Shown piece after piece: positions 36,111-48,829 of a stretch of DNA of 64,000 nt. The translations under genes were made by a program, and so were the position numbers. Position 1 is the stretch's first letter. Every line of letters starts with the position of its first letter. The stretch covers positions 2,873,511-2,937,510 of the forward strand of contig CABFPE010000004.1 of NCBI GenBank assembly GCA_900660155.1. Direction: 5' to 3'. Under the pieces are notes generated by a model. It saw only the letters and a program-made list of their open reading frames with translations. It ran no database searches and had not been told where the DNA came from. Source of the DNA: Hofstenia miamia (Eukaryota; Xenacoelomorpha; Acoela; Hofsteniidae).

Positions 36111-36289
36111 CTTTGATTTGTTCATTACAGTTGTGGGAGGCAAAACAAACCGTTTACAGGTAATCGTATTGTGCGTATACCAATTGAATCTTGGAAAGTT
36201 AAGTAATTAAAAAAACTCGTCACTATTACATAACAATTTGATATGTTTTTGTAAAATGAGGTAGTTTAATTTCGGGAGGCTCCTGCGAA

Positions 36290-36720
36290 TTCAATTTTGA
36301 AGCTATTGCAATGCAAATTACAGAATTCGGTAGATAATCAAGTAGCTCCAAGTGAAGATGTTTTTCAATTTTTAATGGAACCAAGGCCTTCCTCTCAAAT
36401 TGCAAACATTTTCATTTCACTAAACATGCAGCACGCATCCTCAAACTAGACCGCTCTTGGATTGTTAATATTATAGACAAAGCTATTCTGGATGAAACTG
36501 TCTGTTTGATTATGAATATTAAAAATGATCCTTCTCATAATCAACTTCAATATTCACGTCAAAATTACCCCTTCCGTTAACTTTTTATTACGCAAAGAAA
36601 AATGCAAGAGATCTTCTTTATCTATTGCATGGGACTTCTTGAATCATGGTAATCTACCTGCTGTCTTGTAACATTTTATAGCACAAATTTAGTTTTTTTA
36701 CCTTCATTGGCTTTTATGCC
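36290..36720 (+). mobile_element. Probable LINE C-terminal fragment
   Basis: Plus-strand pieces ARILKLDRSWIVN, LIMNIKNDPSHNQL and RKEKCKRSSLSIAW, followed by a LP-like end, resemble the post-RT region of LINE ORF2 proteins. The reading frame changes at least twice. Less certain than the other LINE calls. Confidence 0.45.
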
Positions 36721-37445
36721 TTTTTTGCATGGTGTAATGGTAATATAACACTATTATTATATATAGCAAATTTTGTATGCCTATTTCAAACACATTTTAT
36801 AATAAAACATAGTAATCTATTAAAACATCTACTCTGATTTATTGTTGATCTTGTTTAAATCGCACTATTTCACTTTCTTGTAAACCATGTAATGAGCTTG
36901 TAATTTGAATTATCGCTCGATACTAATTTGAACAAATCAATTTAGTTTCCTCGGCTTAGTGGTGTGCAATTAAAATTGAACTGAAAACTTAAAGTTGTGG
37001 AAAAGCACTAAGAAGTATAATTAATTCAAAAAATATTCAATTTAATAAAATTATTATAAAATGTAGGAATAAAATATGTTAAATTTCTTTATAAACTTTA
37101 AATATTTACTTAGGAAACAGTTATAGACAATTTTAGTCTTTGGCAATATTTGAAATTGCTTTTTTTATTTCTCCTAAGACTTAGTAAATCATGAAATTAA
37201 CAATGCTAATTTTTATTTCAAGTTTATATATCAATATAAATAAGTTAGAGCTTGCAGGCTTTACATTGTAGATTGACTTCAGGCTTGTTGTAACTGACAT
37301 AAAAAAATAATCACTACAGAAAATGGGTAAATTTTCAACTTCTATAAGAATTTTTTAACACTTCTACATTTTTACTCTTAATTGAATAGTGATTTTAGTA
37401 TTAGACTCCCTGACAGAGATACGAAAGGTTCCAAAAACACACACA

Positions 37446-37446
37446 A

Positions 37447-37486
<40 letters not shown>

Positions 37487-37487
37487 C
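37446..37487. repeat. (TA)n microsatellite
   Basis: Just downstream (minus sense) of the signal-peptide exon. Confidence 0.9.
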
Positions 37488-37589
37488 ATAGGTTGAATGG
37501 AACGTAAGTTTGGGTATATTTTAAGTCATTTTAAAAGAATATATAATTTTTGCGAGTTGGCTTTACGTCGCTTCTTAAATGAAATGTGT

Positions 37590-37952
37590 ATACTGGCCTA
37601 AATAAACTCTTGATTTTGAATATTCATAGTTGAGCAACTCTTTAACTGTTAAGTTCAGCAGTTTCTGCAGTCTCTCATTTCCACTTTCTAAATATTCTTC
37701 TCCATCGAAGTGAACATTCGGGTCAATGAAATTCAAATCAGAATCTGAGTTAGCTTGTACTATCTCTGAAATTAGGCTTGGATTGCATGATGTATTGCTG
37801 CCATATATTTCTTGTGTGACATTTTCTAGAGCTTTTTCTGTGATGTCCTCATGAGTGAAGTAAGGAAATTTTAGATCTACAACTAATTTCCGAACGTTAA
37901 ATGCGCTGATTATTTGAATGAGTATCAAAAGCCATATCAATTCCAAATTCAT
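37590..37952 (-). CDS. VWA7-like secreted protein, first coding exon with signal peptide
   Basis: The minus-strand frame starts at ATG 37952 (MNLELIWLLILIQIISAFNV, a hydrophobic signal peptide). The conserved N-terminal block follows: YFTHEDITEKALENVTQEIY, then SEIVQANSDSDLNF, NVHFDGEEY and LLNLTVKELLNYEYSKSRV. The human VWA7 N-terminus has the same order (THQDLTEEAL, HFDAER). The frame reaches VYLGQ and then a stop; the second exon resumes at GQLLHSVQDF, so the two join near LGQ. The exact donor is unclear (candidates AGA|GTTTAT and CCA|GTATAC). A splice acceptor (TTTTTAG) ends only three bases before the ATG, so the mRNA leader must come from an upstream exon or a spliced leader. The product is likely secreted or extracellular; its function is not known. 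Confidence 0.7.
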
Positions 37953-38086
37953 CACCTAAAAATTAAAAATTGCCAATTTTCATTTCCTATGATGTAACAT
38001 GTTCAATACATACGTCTGAATTTCAAATTGTAAAATTCTTTAATCCGCTTTTAACACATTAAATTTATTTACAGATTTAGATTCGA

Positions 38087-38455
38087 ATGTTAAATGTGTT
38101 GATAATTGGAATGAGTACCAAGAACCAAATATATTCCAAATTTATCACCCAAGCATAAAAAAATTACGAATATTCAATTCGTATGATGTAACATGTTCAA
38201 TTTATGTGTATGAATCAGGGGTGTATGCAGGATGTTCTTATTCATGATTAAGTGAGTCACAAAAGCGGGGCAACCGCGAAGAATTTTACAAATATTGAAA
38301 AAATAGATCCTGAAATTGCAATTCTGCACTTTAGTTTTGAACTTTTGTTTAACATTTTGCCAAACATTTTTAGATTTAAATGAATTTTGAAAACTTGTAC
38401 TTTCTTGCGTACGCCACGCCACTGGCGTTTGAACACATTAAATTTGTTTAGATTT
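38087..38455 (-). pseudogene. Decayed duplicate of the signal-peptide exon and its upstream flank
   Basis: The minus-strand reading INLEYIWFLVLIPIINTFNI mirrors the signal peptide of the exon at 37952. The start ATG has become ATA, the acceptor TTTTTAG has become TGCTTGG, and a stop follows soon. The upstream flank (TATGATGTAACATGTTCAAT) is duplicated as well and is interrupted by a hAT-type MITE at 38216-38424. A tandem duplication of about 200 bases that was never, or is no longer, functional. Confidence 0.7.
38216..38424. mobile_element. hAT-type MITE in the duplicated exon flank
   Basis: Starts CAGGGGTGTATGCAGG and ends TACGCCACGCCACTG, matching the CAGnGGnGTA termini of the window's hAT-type family. 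No clean 8-base duplication is seen; comparison with the unduplicated copy suggests some flanking bases were lost. Confidence 0.55.
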
Positions 38456-38459
38456 GTTT

Positions 38460-40009
38460 ACATAGCTGTCTGTTAGCACCATTTTTCGACATCAAAAAGA
38501 TACAAATTTGCGTCTCACATGATGTTCTGCATATCCCCATACCCATAACGTTTGAATGACGTTCTAAATTTTTTGATTGTAAAAACTTGAGCTATATAAC
38601 TAGTTTTCAAATTTGAAAACACTTGTAGGAGAAATCGATGTGATGTAACTAATAATAATAACGCTGAGTAACTTTATTTTTGATGTGCAGGAATTAGTTT
38701 TGATCAAATTTATAGGACGTTGGATCAACGTAATGGCTTTGAAAAATATGTCGGCCTCCATTGGACTTTGAATGTTTTAGCGTCGAATATTGAAACCATG
38801 TGTTCCCCATGTATTTAATAATATCCATTTAGTAAAATATGATAATTAAATGTAATACGTAGCAATGGGTTTCAAAACATCAGTTTGGGAATATTTTCTA
38901 GTCTACATTTATAACGATATTTTGCAACAGATTGTAATATCATTAAAATTATGCATTTCACAATATAACAATAATTAGTAGCTTAAACAAACCTACTAAA
39001 TGACATTATTTTTGAGCAAAATATTATTATATTTTTACGTTATTGTATTGATTCGGTGTATATTTATTTTGGTTGTTTTTAATGGAATGCATATGGCCAC
39101 TGCCTATAAAACATCATTACATCACAACGATTACATCTAGCAACGACTTTGATAAACGTTTTTTGGGCCTAATGATATCAATGTTGTGAAGTAGTTTTGA
39201 AAAAAATAATAAAAGCGCCATTTCGACAGTCTGATCTTAGACTTTTTGATGAGTTGTAAAAAAGCCGTGATTCTTTGTGAAGATATTAAAATTCAAACAA
39301 TGCTTTATTTAATTGTCCACATTTTTAAGCTTATTCTTTTTGCACCTATGATAAAAATAAGTAGTTCACCTTTGAGTAATTTGATGAATGTACTTAACCT
39401 ATAATACATTTCGTGATACCTAGCAACCACAACTTCAGAATTTCAAATTTTATCCTAAAAATGTATGTATTTGTATTTTAACAATTTTCAAAAAATTCAG
39501 TGACTTAGTACCTGTTAATTGGAATAACCTCAAAGGCCAATAAAATATTGTGATAGAGAATTTATTTTGAACCTCAGGGTAACTCCTTGCAAATGGGATG
39601 GACAGGAGTAAAAAAGTGGCTATGAAAAAGACAAATGCAATTTAAAATTTTTGTATAGTTTTAAAATGCAATACTTGAGTTGCATGCTGTGTATACAATT
39701 GATCACTATTTTAAATTTCCTGTGGAGTGTTGTGGGTTGTGAGCAAAAATCATCCCATAGGATGCCTGACAATCTATGAGTGTTTTGCTATTTTATTGTG
39801 ACTCATCGTACATAGTTTTAAGGCATATGAACTGATATGACAAAACTGCTTAACAGTGTAGACATTTGATTTGTATGCAATAGAGACTCTTTTGACCATA
39901 TTTATTTTAACATTAAAGTATTTGTTATACTAACTGGTACCATTTTGTGACAAATTTTCGATTTATTGAATTTTTGTTACTTTTGAAATAGCAAGAAAGC
40001 AGTGAAGAA
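38460..40009. other. No recognised gene
   Basis: AT-rich sequence without convincing exons, RNA genes or element ends. Confidence 0.4.
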
Positions 40010-40017
40010 TTTCTAAT

Positions 40018-41218
40018 CAGGGGGGGGCACGTACCCCTCCTAAATTTTGAATTGTTTAGAGATTTTCATAAAAGTGAGATGCATTCTCACATATTTGAAA
40101 TCATCAGCAAATAAATAAAGTAGAATGCAATTTATTGTAGAATTCTAATATTTACACTCTCTTTGACTATATATTTACTAAAATATAAATCTAATTACCG
40201 GTATTTAAATATATTTGAATGTTTTACAATTGAAATGAAATACTCTATGATGATCACGGAATGGATAAAATTGCGTTTATCATTAATAATTCTGAAAATT
40301 GATTATGTTCTTAAGGCAAACATGTTTCTGGTTCATCCCTGAGAGAACTTTGTTGGTGCAGATGTTGCGAGTCTTTTCGAATGTCACTTATGTTCCTTGG
40401 CCACAACGTTAATTTTATCAGTGCTACATGTAAAATATATCATAGTTTCATGGAATAGTGTCTCGTAATTGCTGATAAAATAAAAAATGAATATTTTGGT
40501 TTCTTGCGCAATTTCATATGAAAATAATTTCAGCCTTTCCTCTTTTATGTGATAGTTTCTATATTGTTCCCTAATATTATTGTAGTGCTAGTTTATTAAC
40601 ATTAGGATTTCACTTAAAACGTAAGCAATATTGTAGAGGGTGAATTATAGGTCATTTCATGTATATTTTCAAAACATATATAGCAAACGCCTGATTGCAA
40701 CGAAATGAAACATTATTGAATACACAATAAAACAAATTAGTAATGTCACAAAAAGTTTTCTAAGAAACCACCATCTTCCTGAATTACAAGCTGATATATT
40801 TGTACAAGCGCAGTGCATTTCATTGATACTTATTTCACCAACTTTCTGAACGATTTAATTCTTCAGGTCATCAAATTTTGTGATATGAAAGGTCTTAGGG
40901 ATGTCAGCGGGGCTAGGGTCGGAATTTTTTAATAAATTTTAAGATTGAAATTTGATTTTAAGTTTTGAAACTATGCTTATTTTGCAAATTATTATTTTTT
41001 AATAATAGAAATGAGTTTAATTTGTTTATTTAGAGCCGAAAAATATTACTTACGGCTAAAAAAGGGCTTGGCAATTAAAATGTTTGGGCCGGCCTCACAG
41101 CTAACAATTCATTGGAGAGCACGTTTTCGACAAAAATCGCTATTATAACATATCCTTATCCTTAAGTTGAAATAAAATATTGTGCCCCTTCTAAAATTTG
41201 AAGTTAGTTGCGCCCCTG
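40018..41218. mobile_element. hAT-type non-autonomous element, ~1.2 kb
   Basis: Left end CAGGGGGGGGCACGTACCCC, then TCCTAAATTTTGAATT; the right end read inward is CAGGGGCGCAAC, then TTCAAATTTTAGAAGG. The flanking octamers TTTCTAAT and CTTCTAAA agree at six of eight positions, fitting an aged 8-bp hAT duplication. No transposase frame. A second G-rich repeat seems nested near 40900-41100. Confidence 0.6.
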
Positions 41219-41671
41219 CTTCTAAACGATTGATTTGGGAGAAAGCCATATATGCACACTCGTGTTGTTGCATATGATGCTTAGGAACTTCAATAGTCGC
41301 ATGTTATATGAGTATATACAGTTGATTAAAACGGCCTGATTGATTAATCGAATAATCGTTACAAACTTTAAATAAGTAGCGATTTTGGCCATTTAAATTA
41401 AATGAAAATATTTACCTTGGCAATTGTGAGCAATGTGAATTTGAGACAATGTGAAGTGAATTTAGTTTCACAAAATATTTTCTTAAGGTAAATAATTACA
41501 TTTAGTCAACTGAATAACTTAAGAGTTCATTCTTTCTTATTTATTGCAGTAGAATATGTAAATTTTATTGAAGCAATAATGAACGGTTGTTTGATATTTC
41601 TCTTAAATGTATCCTGGAAATGCCCTAGATATTGATTCACGTCTAGAAACTTATTGCTGCGATTAGTAAAC

Positions 41672-41710
<39 letters not shown>

Positions 41711-44700
41711 TAAATTACAATGAAGTATGTGCTACAATACACACAACGCATGAATTGTTATCTTAATTTTTCTAATTAATAAATCATTTTATACTGTCAT
41801 CTATTGAGCCTCGTTAGGTGAACCTTCACATTGCGCCACCTCTAAAAAATATAACAGATTATCAGAAATTTGAGTAAAACAGTTGCTAATGAAATAGAAC
41901 CTTTTGAAAGGGTTAGACATACAACAGCTCAGCTTTCCTGTCCACATTTGTAGGTATATATCTCATCATGGCAAGCCTGGAGACTTTGCTAAACCTTTAA
42001 TGCAAATGCAAAAGGTAATTTGTTGTACTGTTCATAATGTATTCAGTTGCTTAAAAGAATTGGTTGCTTGTAATGTTATAATTACATGAGCCGTGTTAAC
42101 TGATGCAAATAAAATTGTATTACAGCCAAAACACTTGCAAATATTGCAAACTTATATAGGTCGATACTATAAACGATATGTTTTTTTTCTAATTTTAGAT
42201 GAAAAACATCAATTCTCAAAAACCTGCTAAATATTTTGTTGAAAAAAATTGAAAGCCTTATAGTGGACTACTAAATGTAATTTTTTGTCCTGGTGCCGCA
42301 CTGGCTTTGTCACGTGTTCAAATTTTTCTGTAATAGTACCAATCCAGTTCAGCAATATTTAGTACTTGACTTTCTCATGCCGGTCCCGCATTTCTATTTC
42401 TGACCCAGTAGCAAATATATGAGTTAGAATTTCAGAATATAACAGCCAATATTATAGCAAATTGGTCCTGATCCAGTGATCCATGTTGAAATTATAATTT
42501 CACTCTAGTCCTGTCCTTTGTTTTGTTTTTGGTCATATTTTTAACCCAGTGTCATGGTGACTCTAGTGCTATTTAATAGAATTCTCATTTTATCCATTAA
42601 ATTTATTTATTTGAAATTTAGGCGCCTGTTTTATTGTCTTAAACATTTTCATCAAATATAAAATGAAAGATTAATAATATACTAACTGTTATATAGTAAT
42701 ATGCTATTCATTATATATTTCATTAGATGGGTATTTTTCTAGCTAGTAGTTTATCCATTCGCCTTAGTTATTGTGTCAACCCTATGTAGGAAAGATAAAT
42801 TCATCTTCTATAAATGACATTTTTTTCAGCACACTTCTCCTTAACGCCACCTAGAAAATGTGTTAAATGTTCATATTAGGAAATTGACAATTTGGAGAAA
42901 AATGACATTTCCATTATTTTATGCCCATTACTGGGGCGATTGTTTTTTACATAAAAAATTTGAAATTTTGAGCCAAAAATTTTGACTTTTTTACTTAAAA
43001 ACCCAATTTGTTATCTAAGAAGTTGACATGAAGATTTTAAAACTTTTGAAAAATTCGTGTATTTTATTCTACACATAATCAACTAGGTAGTAAGAAGCAT
43101 CATTATAGAACTACACATTATCCTCAGAATTTTTATTGCCTTAAGCATGCTTTTTAACATTGAGAAGAACCTTACCATGGGAAAGCAGAGCATTTGCTAT
43201 TTTCAGCACTCCATGTTCTGTCAGATTTAATGAACCAATTGCACCGATTATTCATTAAAGCATGTAATGTATATTTTCCATTTTGGCGAAGCATCCAAAA
43301 TTTAGGTTGATTCAGACTCAAAACATTTTAAAAGTTCAATTCATTTCATAGTAATTTGCGGCTTGCACAAACTTTTGCATTATTGCCTCATTGATAGCAG
43401 TTCTTGCTCTCTCAACAATGTGTCATTTTTATAAACATTTTCAAAATATTAATTAAAATAGTAAATAAACGTTTGCTCTAACTTATCTTTTGTTTAATAT
43501 TTAAATAGTGTGCATTGATATTTTCCCATGTTTTTGTAACCAAGAAATTTATATATTTAAAAGCTAGAAAAATTGGAAATGAGGGGTTAAGCTTAAAGTT
43601 AGAGGTTTCCTCCTACTTAAGCTTTTCTTTACAATTTTTTATATTTTATCAAATCTTTTGCTATTACAAAATGTTGATAATTTTTTGTATTATATGGCTT
43701 TAGAGAGCTTTTTATGAAAATTTTTCATACATTGTTTCCCTTCCTAAAAATTTGACCTCAAAGAAAATTTCAAATTTTTTTTACCCAATTGCAAATTTTA
43801 TGCAAGATGTGGACTTTAACCCTATCTTACCCGGGGCCGATTTAACCCTCTTCCATATTTTTAGGTATAACTCAGAGACCGCTTTCTTAAATAAAATATC
43901 CATGACATTTTTTGTAACTTTTGACCAAAAATTGTGCAAATAAGATCAAGGGCTACAAAACTATAGCGATTTAGAAAAAATTGAGAGTCTCAAAAATTAC
44001 AATTTTGTATGTAAAGACTATAAATTGAACCCAATGCATAATTTTCATTGTGAAATTATAATTGAATGTTTTCTGTGTTTTATTTGAATTATATGACTTT
44101 CTGTTGATTATAATTTAATAATATTTCTTACATTTTGTTTCAATAATGAGAAATTTAGACATAACCTTATTAATATGCGCATAATTTGCATATTAATCAT
44201 TGTATCGCCAAATGCTTTTTCCAAGATATACCTCGCATGTAAAAGTATCTCCACACCAAATTTGGTGTTGATCGAATGCACTTTTTCTGAGATCTTAAGG
44301 GGGCAAATCGTCTTCTCCCCCTCTCAGGAATAACCTCTACAAAAAATAGCACAACCATATTCTTAGCCGTTTTATGTGCTTATGAAAGTTTCCCATTGTT
44401 TTTTGTGACTTTGTGTGTCTCATAGCAGCTCTTGGGTTGAACATAAATTCATAATTCATAAAAAAGCAACGCACCAAAATGATAATTACTCGAAACTGGA
44501 CTTACGTAGACTACATCAGGAAACTCATTTGAATATATATCTCTGACAAATATGTACTCAAATTCTGTTCTATTAAAAATTCGCAATTGCTACCCTATTA
44601 TCATATAAAAATTTTACAAGTGATGGTCCAAGAAAAGTGCTGATATTTTGTCTTCGCTCTGTCTAGTTTATTTTTCTTTGTGCTTTACATGTGATCATTG

Positions 44701-46504
44701 ATAAGATGGTATACAAGTACCAATGCAATCATTGGCTGACATGAAGTTCAGTAGCTTTTGACAACAAATAGACACATTAAAACGCATTGCATACACAATT
44801 AGCATTTTGGACTCAAAAGTCCCGAAAGCAGTTACACTTTGTTGCTTATTTAGTTAGTATGATAATTAATAATAGTAAATTTTTTAAAAAAAATAAAATT
44901 TTTTCTTTTCTCGAATTTTTTCATTGCATTATATACAATACATTTAGTTAAAGATAATTCTAACAATTCAATTTATGGTTATGAAAATTTATAAAATCAG
45001 AAAAGTTGCATAGTTTCATTCAAATTTTACATTCGATTAGAAAGTATTAAAAAAATTTGATCACTAAATTATTTTTTCAGTAATTCCCCATTTTTGATTA
45101 GCCAATGGCTTTAACACGTCTCTACTTGTGATTGTTAACCTTTTGTACATAAAAACCAAATTGTCGAGTAAAAAATGCAGTTAAGTAATTAAAATAGAAC
45201 AGGGCATGATATAATAAATGTATCATATGAACATTTATAATACTTATGTATGTGCAATCGTTCAATTACAAGTATATGTTCCAAAATAGAGACAGCCTAA
45301 GCTTGATCACAAACACTTCTGGTAAGTTGCTAGAATTGATTTATAATATCAAAATGAATGTAAAACTTTTTGTAAGTATTTTCAAGATATCTCTCCACGA
45401 TTTTTCCATAAAGATTATGCAAATTGCTCAGGAATTATGTAAATTGTGAATATAGCTGTAAATTATTAGATACGAGAGGGATAGCTATATCTTACCTTTC
45501 TTTGACGCGATGCTGTCAGTTTAGATAAGTAAACACACTGCTCTGCTAATATGAATTGTTTGTGTTAATATTATTACTAACTTCCTGTTTAACAATTTAC
45601 TGAAGTTTTTAAAATATTTTACCAGTCTATATTGATTATTAACTCCGGGAAAAGTTGCTGGTTTTAGTCTGAAATATTCTCACAGATATGCCTAGACATC
45701 AATGTTGTCATAAATCTGTTTTGTGTGATAACTAGAATTACATAAGCTATTTGTAAATGCTGAAATCCATTTCAACTTTGCCTGTAAATTGTTTACAAAT
45801 ATTAAAATATTCATTTAACAGCAAATTGCAAAAAAGTTCCGGATTTTTTTAGGGAATAATTAAAGTGAAAACATGTCATTTTCAAACGCTATTTGTGTCC
45901 AAAACGAAGTATTATTGAATTTCTCTACCATTATTGCATACGCTTATGTGGACCTCTAAGATATATGCTCACAATTTTTTATCTAATCAATAAATTGTGT
46001 AGATTTGTCATGGAACTTACTTAAAATCATTAGCTAAAAAACAAACCTTAATTCGGGACGATCATTTACAATCATTTACAAAACGTAGTGTGTTCCCTCA
46101 AATGTCTAATTTCACATTTCCATTAACTCAATAAGTTCTTTACTTCATTGAACATACTGTACATACATTCGAAGATATGGATATCCCAATCACAAATGAA
46201 GAAATGCGTTTTGTCTTAATGCTGAAGCTAGTGTGAGACAGCATGCTAATGCATTGAGAGCTCTAATCCACCGATTGAATAACAAAGTTGTTCTAGCCAA
46301 AATTCATAATGATCAATTTCATTCAATGAGAAAACTTTGTTTATAGTGACTCACTTAGTAAACGCTAGAAGACATATTCGAACCCCTGATCGATCAGCAA
46401 ATTCAATCTCAAATTTCTTTGATTATACTCTAATGCCTCTCCTTTATCTTCAAAATAGGGCCAAAGCAGGTACTCTTATTTCTGTAATAGTTTCTTACGT
46501 CTTA
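41219..46504. other. No recognised gene; one microsatellite
   Basis: Contains (TA)n at 41676-41705 and a weak G/C-word tract at 42280-42560 (GGTGCCGCACTGG, GCCGGTCCCGC). Open frames are short and have skewed composition. Confidence 0.4.
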
Positions 46505-46935
46505 TACAAGGTGGTCCCTGAGATCCTTTAGGGGGACCGCGGTGAAAGACTGAGAGCTTCTAGGAACATTACTCGGTGTTTCTCAACTCATTCGTAATTC
46601 CTTTTCGCAAAACAACGAAGGAGCTTGCAATTGAATGATAATGCAGAGATGAGGCTCCGTCTTAGTGACTTGCCACCACGGATTTTTGCTCTTGTAAGTA
46701 ATAAACAGCCACAACGCTCTCATTAATACTTGTGTCTATAAGACAGTTTGATTAATTCAAATAAATTTTGTTGTGCTCAAAAAATGAGTAACGTTTTTTC
46801 CAATATTTTTTATTTTTAAAAATTAAATTCATGAATATAAGAAATCTTACCTAAACCAACGCCGGGGATCCATGGCGAAAAAAATTAGGTTTGGGGGGTC
46901 CACAATGGAAAAAGGGTGGGAAACCCTGTTTTAAA
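46505..46935 (+). mobile_element. hAT-type element with ZBED-like transposase remnant
   Basis: Plus-strand codons at about 46628-46695 read LQLNDNAEMRLRLSDLPP, like the C-terminal tail of ZBED5/DUF4371-type hAT transposases. The right end read inward is CAGGGTTTCCCACCC, a typical hAT terminus. Both ends are shared with the shorter copy at 885-1215. Only the last part of a transposase remains. Confidence 0.6.
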
Positions 46936-47348
46936 GAAAGAAAAGCGGATATGATCCATTCCATTGTAAAATACTAGTTGTTAGACTAATTTTTCAATTT
47001 CATAACTAACGAATTTTGCATTACACTAGTTAGCCTAAAGTTAGTAATGTTATCTGACTTTTTAACCGTCATATAGATACATTTTTATTAAACATTTGGA
47101 AAATCTAAGCATATACATCGTATAATGAAGACTTTTCAATATGCTAATTTCCTTCCAAGGGTGGATTCTTATTTTTGTAATAAAATAGCAGGAAGGAAAT
47201 TGTGTAAAAAAACATGACATGTAATACATCTAATACTAATGCAATTCATTAACTTCCAACTATTTCAATTTCTTCAATTTAAATCTGGAGTAATAGTTAT
47301 TAAACATATCTGTTGTTAATTTAAAAACATACTGTTAGATACCGCATG

Positions 47349-47427
47349 CGCAAGGGATTTCCAAAGGACATCCAAGTCTTGCCCCTTTGAGGCATCGATG
47401 TCTTTGGACATTGGGAACATCCCTTGC
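47349..47427. repeat. Imperfect inverted repeat
   Basis: GCAAGGGATTTCCAAAGG, then ACATC, is mirrored by GATGTCTTTGGACATTGGGA, then ACATCCCTTGC. It would fold into a bulged stem-loop of about 80 bases. Confidence 0.6.
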
Positions 47428-48153
47428 ACATTCCAATAAACAAAAAATTTAATCAGAATTCAACAACAGCTAAAGAAGGAAATATATGTATGTATTTATA
47501 CTTATATTTTGCGCTAAATACATAAAAACCGAGAAATTCATTACTTTATGCCAATTTTTCCGAAAGGCAAAAATATCTGCTTATAAATATTTTTAATTGC
47601 ATATATTGAAAGGAATGCAAGAATGATTTATGCAAAATTTCATCACTCACTTAGAATTGTTTGAAAATTAGTGAAACTCTTTTACTTTATACTCTTCTAT
47701 GCGGCTACAAAAAACTATTTCTAATTAAATTTATAATGGCCAAAATTACTACCATGCTGAAAATTAAGACAAAATTCCTGATCAGAAATAAGTGTATTTG
47801 GCACATTTAATAAGTGAGCTATTACTTTAATCCAAAATACCCTTATTGGATTTCTTAGAATTAGCATATTTCTGAAATAGTAAATCTGTTAACAGCACCT
47901 AGCGCTATAAACTATTATAATTCTCAAGAAGGAGAAATTACCTTTTAAATTAAAAATTAATCTTTAAAATAAAAATGAAAAGCATATAGAAATAAAAATC
48001 AATAGAAATGTAAACTCTTTGCTTCACACTAATACTTGCGGTCTATATGTGTATAGGGTGTGACATTGATTTTTGATTAAATAATCATTATTTCTTCTTT
48101 TAAACTATGATTTTGTTTGATTTTAATTACTATTTTTAAATTTTACCCATCAT

Positions 48154-48393
48154 CAGTGGCGTACGCAGAGGGGGGACATGGTGGAATGCCCCCCTCAGGT
48201 TTTCAAATTTGATTTTGACTTGATAAATCAAAAAATTTTTCGTAAAAAATTGAAAAATTTTAAATCTAAGAACTTGAAATGCATTTTTTAGGGTCTATTT
48301 TCTCAATATTTTCAAAAATTGTAGCGGGGCTTTGCCCCGCATTGGGTAATAACGATGATGTCCCCCCGTCAGAAAATCCTAGGTACGCCCCTG
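48154..48393. mobile_element. hAT-type MITE, 240 bp, with 8-bp target duplication
   Basis: Starts CAGTGGCGTACGCAG; the right end read inward is CAGGGGCGTACCTAG. The flanking octamers CCCATCAT and CCCATAAT differ at one base. Inside is a palindromic GCGGGGCTTTGCCCCGC. Too short to encode a transposase; frames across it are fortuitous. Confidence 0.85.
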
Positions 48394-48778
48394 CCCATAA
48401 TTGTGTGTTGCAAAAGGGGTGCCATCGTGCTGATAATCTCGACAGTGGGGCTTTGCTCCACCAAATAGATGCGCTATTGTGATTAGCGATTACATTGATT
48501 AACGTCAATCGTCTTTTCTAGACTGGGTTAATGTCAACATCTTTTTATTATTAAATCATGTGTGCATTAGTTGCACTTGTAATTTGCAACACTCTTTTTT
48601 GAATTTTCAAGCATGCCAAGACAACGTAATAAAATGGAGAGTTTCCTTTATTTTTGAATTAGGACGTGGAGCACACAAAAGCATGCAATAAATATAAAAT
48701 TTTATTGCGCCGATTATCTAAGGAATTAATGGAATGTCACTGTTTTTTGTCTTAATTACATTGGATAATGTACTTATA

Positions 48779-48819
48779 ACCATGGACACCTAGGGTAATA
48801 ACACCTAGGCGTCCATGGT
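48779..48819. repeat. Hairpin with 16-bp arms
   Basis: ACCATGGACACCTAGG and CCTAGGCGTCCATGGT pair with one mismatch around a nine-base loop. Confidence 0.85.
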
Positions 48820-48829
48820 ATAACACATT

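Noticed and set aside
35836-36210. 124-codon plus-strand frame
   Set aside because: Antisense to the Tc1 transposase N-terminal remnant; the minus strand explains the sequence.
48266-48508. 80-codon minus-strand frame and 67-codon plus-strand frame
   Set aside because: Both lie mostly inside the 240-bp hAT-type MITE, which is noncoding.
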